DNA from: Pseudomonadota bacterium
GTDB lineage: Bacteria; Pseudomonadota; Gammaproteobacteria; Pseudomonadales; Halieaceae
Length of the DNA stretch: 15,824 bases
Assembly: GCA_030591305.1 (NCBI GenBank)
Contig: JAUVBI010000045.1
Span: 1 to 15,824, forward strand
Direction of reading: 5' to 3'
Below, in pieces: positions 14,906 to 15,824 of this stretch (position 1 is its first letter; each line of letters starts with the position of its first letter). The notes beneath the pieces are model-generated. The model saw only the letters and a list, made by a program, of their open reading frames with translations, was not told the DNA's origin and made no database searches. A program made the translations under genes and the position numbers.

Positions 14906-14943
14906 TTAAAAAAGAAAACTCTTATGTGAACCAGGAGTAAATT

Positions 14944-15824
14944 TTGTACAAATTTAGTAGCAAGTCACTAGAATTACAGGAAAAACTCAGTGTTTTTATG
15001 GATGCCTATGTGTATCCAAATGAAGAAGCTTACGCCCGGCAGTTACACAGTGCCGAGAATAGGTTTTCATCCTTGCCATTGATGGAGGAGTTGAAGGAGA
15101 AGGCGAGAGCCGCCGGCCTTTGGAATCTTTTTGTTCCCGAAGAATTTTCCCAGTACTGCGGTCATGGTGGGCTGTCAAATTTTGATTATGCTCCCCTGGC
15201 TGAAATGATGGGCCGTGTTATCTGGAGCCCGGAGGTATTTAATTGTAATGCCCCCGATACCGGCAATATGGAAGTGTTTATGAAATATGCCACCGAGGCA
15301 CAGCGTGATCGGTGGCTGAGCCCATTACTCAGAGGGGAGATTAAATCCTCTTATGCCATGACTGAGCCGCAGGTGGCCTCCAGTGACGCCACGAATATAG
15401 AGCTGAGTATGCAGCGTGAAGGTGAGGAGTGGGTTCTCAATGGGCATAAGTGGTTTATTACAGGTGCCATGTACGAACAAACTAAAATATTTATTGTTAT
15501 GGGTAAATCTGACCCAGCGAACCCCGATAGGCATAAGCAGCAGACTCAAATTCTGGTGCCCAGAGATACACCGGGAATAACATTGGTTCGCCCTCTGACT
15601 ACCCTGGGCTATGATGATGCGCCATTGGGACATGCTGAAATAACGTTTGAAAACGTGCGGGTGCCACTGGAAAATGTACTGCTGGGAGAGGGTCGCGGTT
15701 TTGATATTGCCCAGGGTAGACTCGGCCCCGGACGCATGCATCACTGCATGCGACTGGTGGGGGCGGCGCAGCGTTCGCTGGAGCTGGCTTGTAAACGTGC
15801 GACATCCCGGACCACTTTTGGCAG
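14944..15824 (+). CDS. Acyl-CoA dehydrogenase, ACAD10/11-like (5' part, cut by window end)
   Basis: The frame is open from a TTG at 14944 to the window edge, 293 codons without a stop. TTG is the start: AGGAG (14933-14937) lies 6 bases before it, an in-frame TAA lies at 14938-14940, and the residues after it ([14 protein letters not shown]) already match the family's N-terminus. The next ATG (14998) would lose that part. FAD and substrate motifs are present: [16 protein letters not shown] near 136-151 and [11 protein letters not shown] near 165-175, then [19 protein letters not shown] and a C-terminal helix beginning [22 protein letters not shown], as in ACAD11-type enzymes. The rest of the C-terminal domain, including the catalytic base region, lies outside. 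It follows the synthetase remnant by 38 bases, so it was probably once co-transcribed with an intact ligase. Confidence 0.9.
   Translation, partial: MYKFSSKSLELQEKLSVFMDAYVYPNEEAYARQLHSAENRFSSLPLMEELKEKARAAGLWNLFVPEEFSQYCGHGGLSNFDYAPLAEMMGRVIWSPEVFNCNAPDTGNMEVFMKYATEAQRDRWLSPLLRGEIKSSYAMTEPQVASSDATNIELSMQREGEEWVLNGHKWFITGAMYEQTKIFIVMGKSDPANPDRHKQQTQILVPRDTPGITLVRPLTTLGYDDAPLGHAEITFENVRVPLENVLLGEGRGFDIAQGRLGPGRMHHCMRLVGAAQRSLELACKRATSRTTFG

Noticed and set aside
14951..14965. TAGT...ACTA match near the second acyl-CoA dehydrogenase as another AraC operator
   Set aside because: The half-sites are spaced 8 bases apart, not 3, and lie inside the coding sequence; not the same motif.

Overview
The window looks like a catabolic gene region from a proteobacterium, most likely a marine gammaproteobacterium of the Spongiibacter/Zhongshania/Cellvibrio-like kind. 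This placement is an inference from protein character (an OruR-type AraC regulator, FadA/FadB-like proteins, an ACAD10/11-like acyl-CoA dehydrogenase) and from the intermediate GC content. No rRNA, tRNA, CRISPR array, transposase or integrase is visible.

Layout. (1) Bases 1-139 hold no convincing complete gene, only a short hydrophobic reading frame. (2) An AraC-family regulator lies on the minus strand (140-1153). (3) A short divergent control region (1154-1267) carries a dyad motif that also appears near the regulator's start. (4) Nine plus-strand genes with 6-86 base gaps follow (1268-12708): thiolase, FadB-like hydratase/dehydrogenase, alpha-methylacyl-CoA racemase, PaaG-like enoyl-CoA isomerase/hydratase, acyl-CoA dehydrogenase, nitroreductase-fold flavoprotein, SCP-x-type thiolase, acyl-CoA ligase and luciferase-like (LLM) flavin oxidoreductase. 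They look like one operon. (5) A hairpin lies in the convergent gap, followed by a minus-strand TetR regulator (12769-13398). (6) A palindrome-rich divergent promoter region follows (13399-13578). (7) Next come an O-methyltransferase-fold protein with degraded cofactor motifs (13579-14691), a 67-codon remnant of an acyl-CoA synthetase C-terminal domain (14702-14905), and the first 293 codons of a second acyl-CoA dehydrogenase that runs off the right edge.

How the genes may work together. The operon holds almost every step needed to activate a carboxylic acid to its CoA ester and shorten it by beta-oxidation. An alpha-methylacyl-CoA racemase together with an SCP-x-type thiolase is the pairing that animal peroxisomes use for 2-methyl-branched acids (pristanic acid, sterol side chains). 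I therefore infer a methyl-branched, possibly isoprenoid, alicyclic or steroid-derived carboxylic acid as substrate. The two extra flavoproteins (nitroreductase fold and LLM) have no place in ordinary beta-oxidation and are the most likely sign of an undescribed step. Several enzymes depart from their family at catalytic positions: the enoyl-CoA hydratase homologue lacks both hydratase glutamates, the SCP-x-type thiolase lacks the usual acid/base cysteine, and the first acyl-CoA dehydrogenase has Asp where the family usually has Glu.
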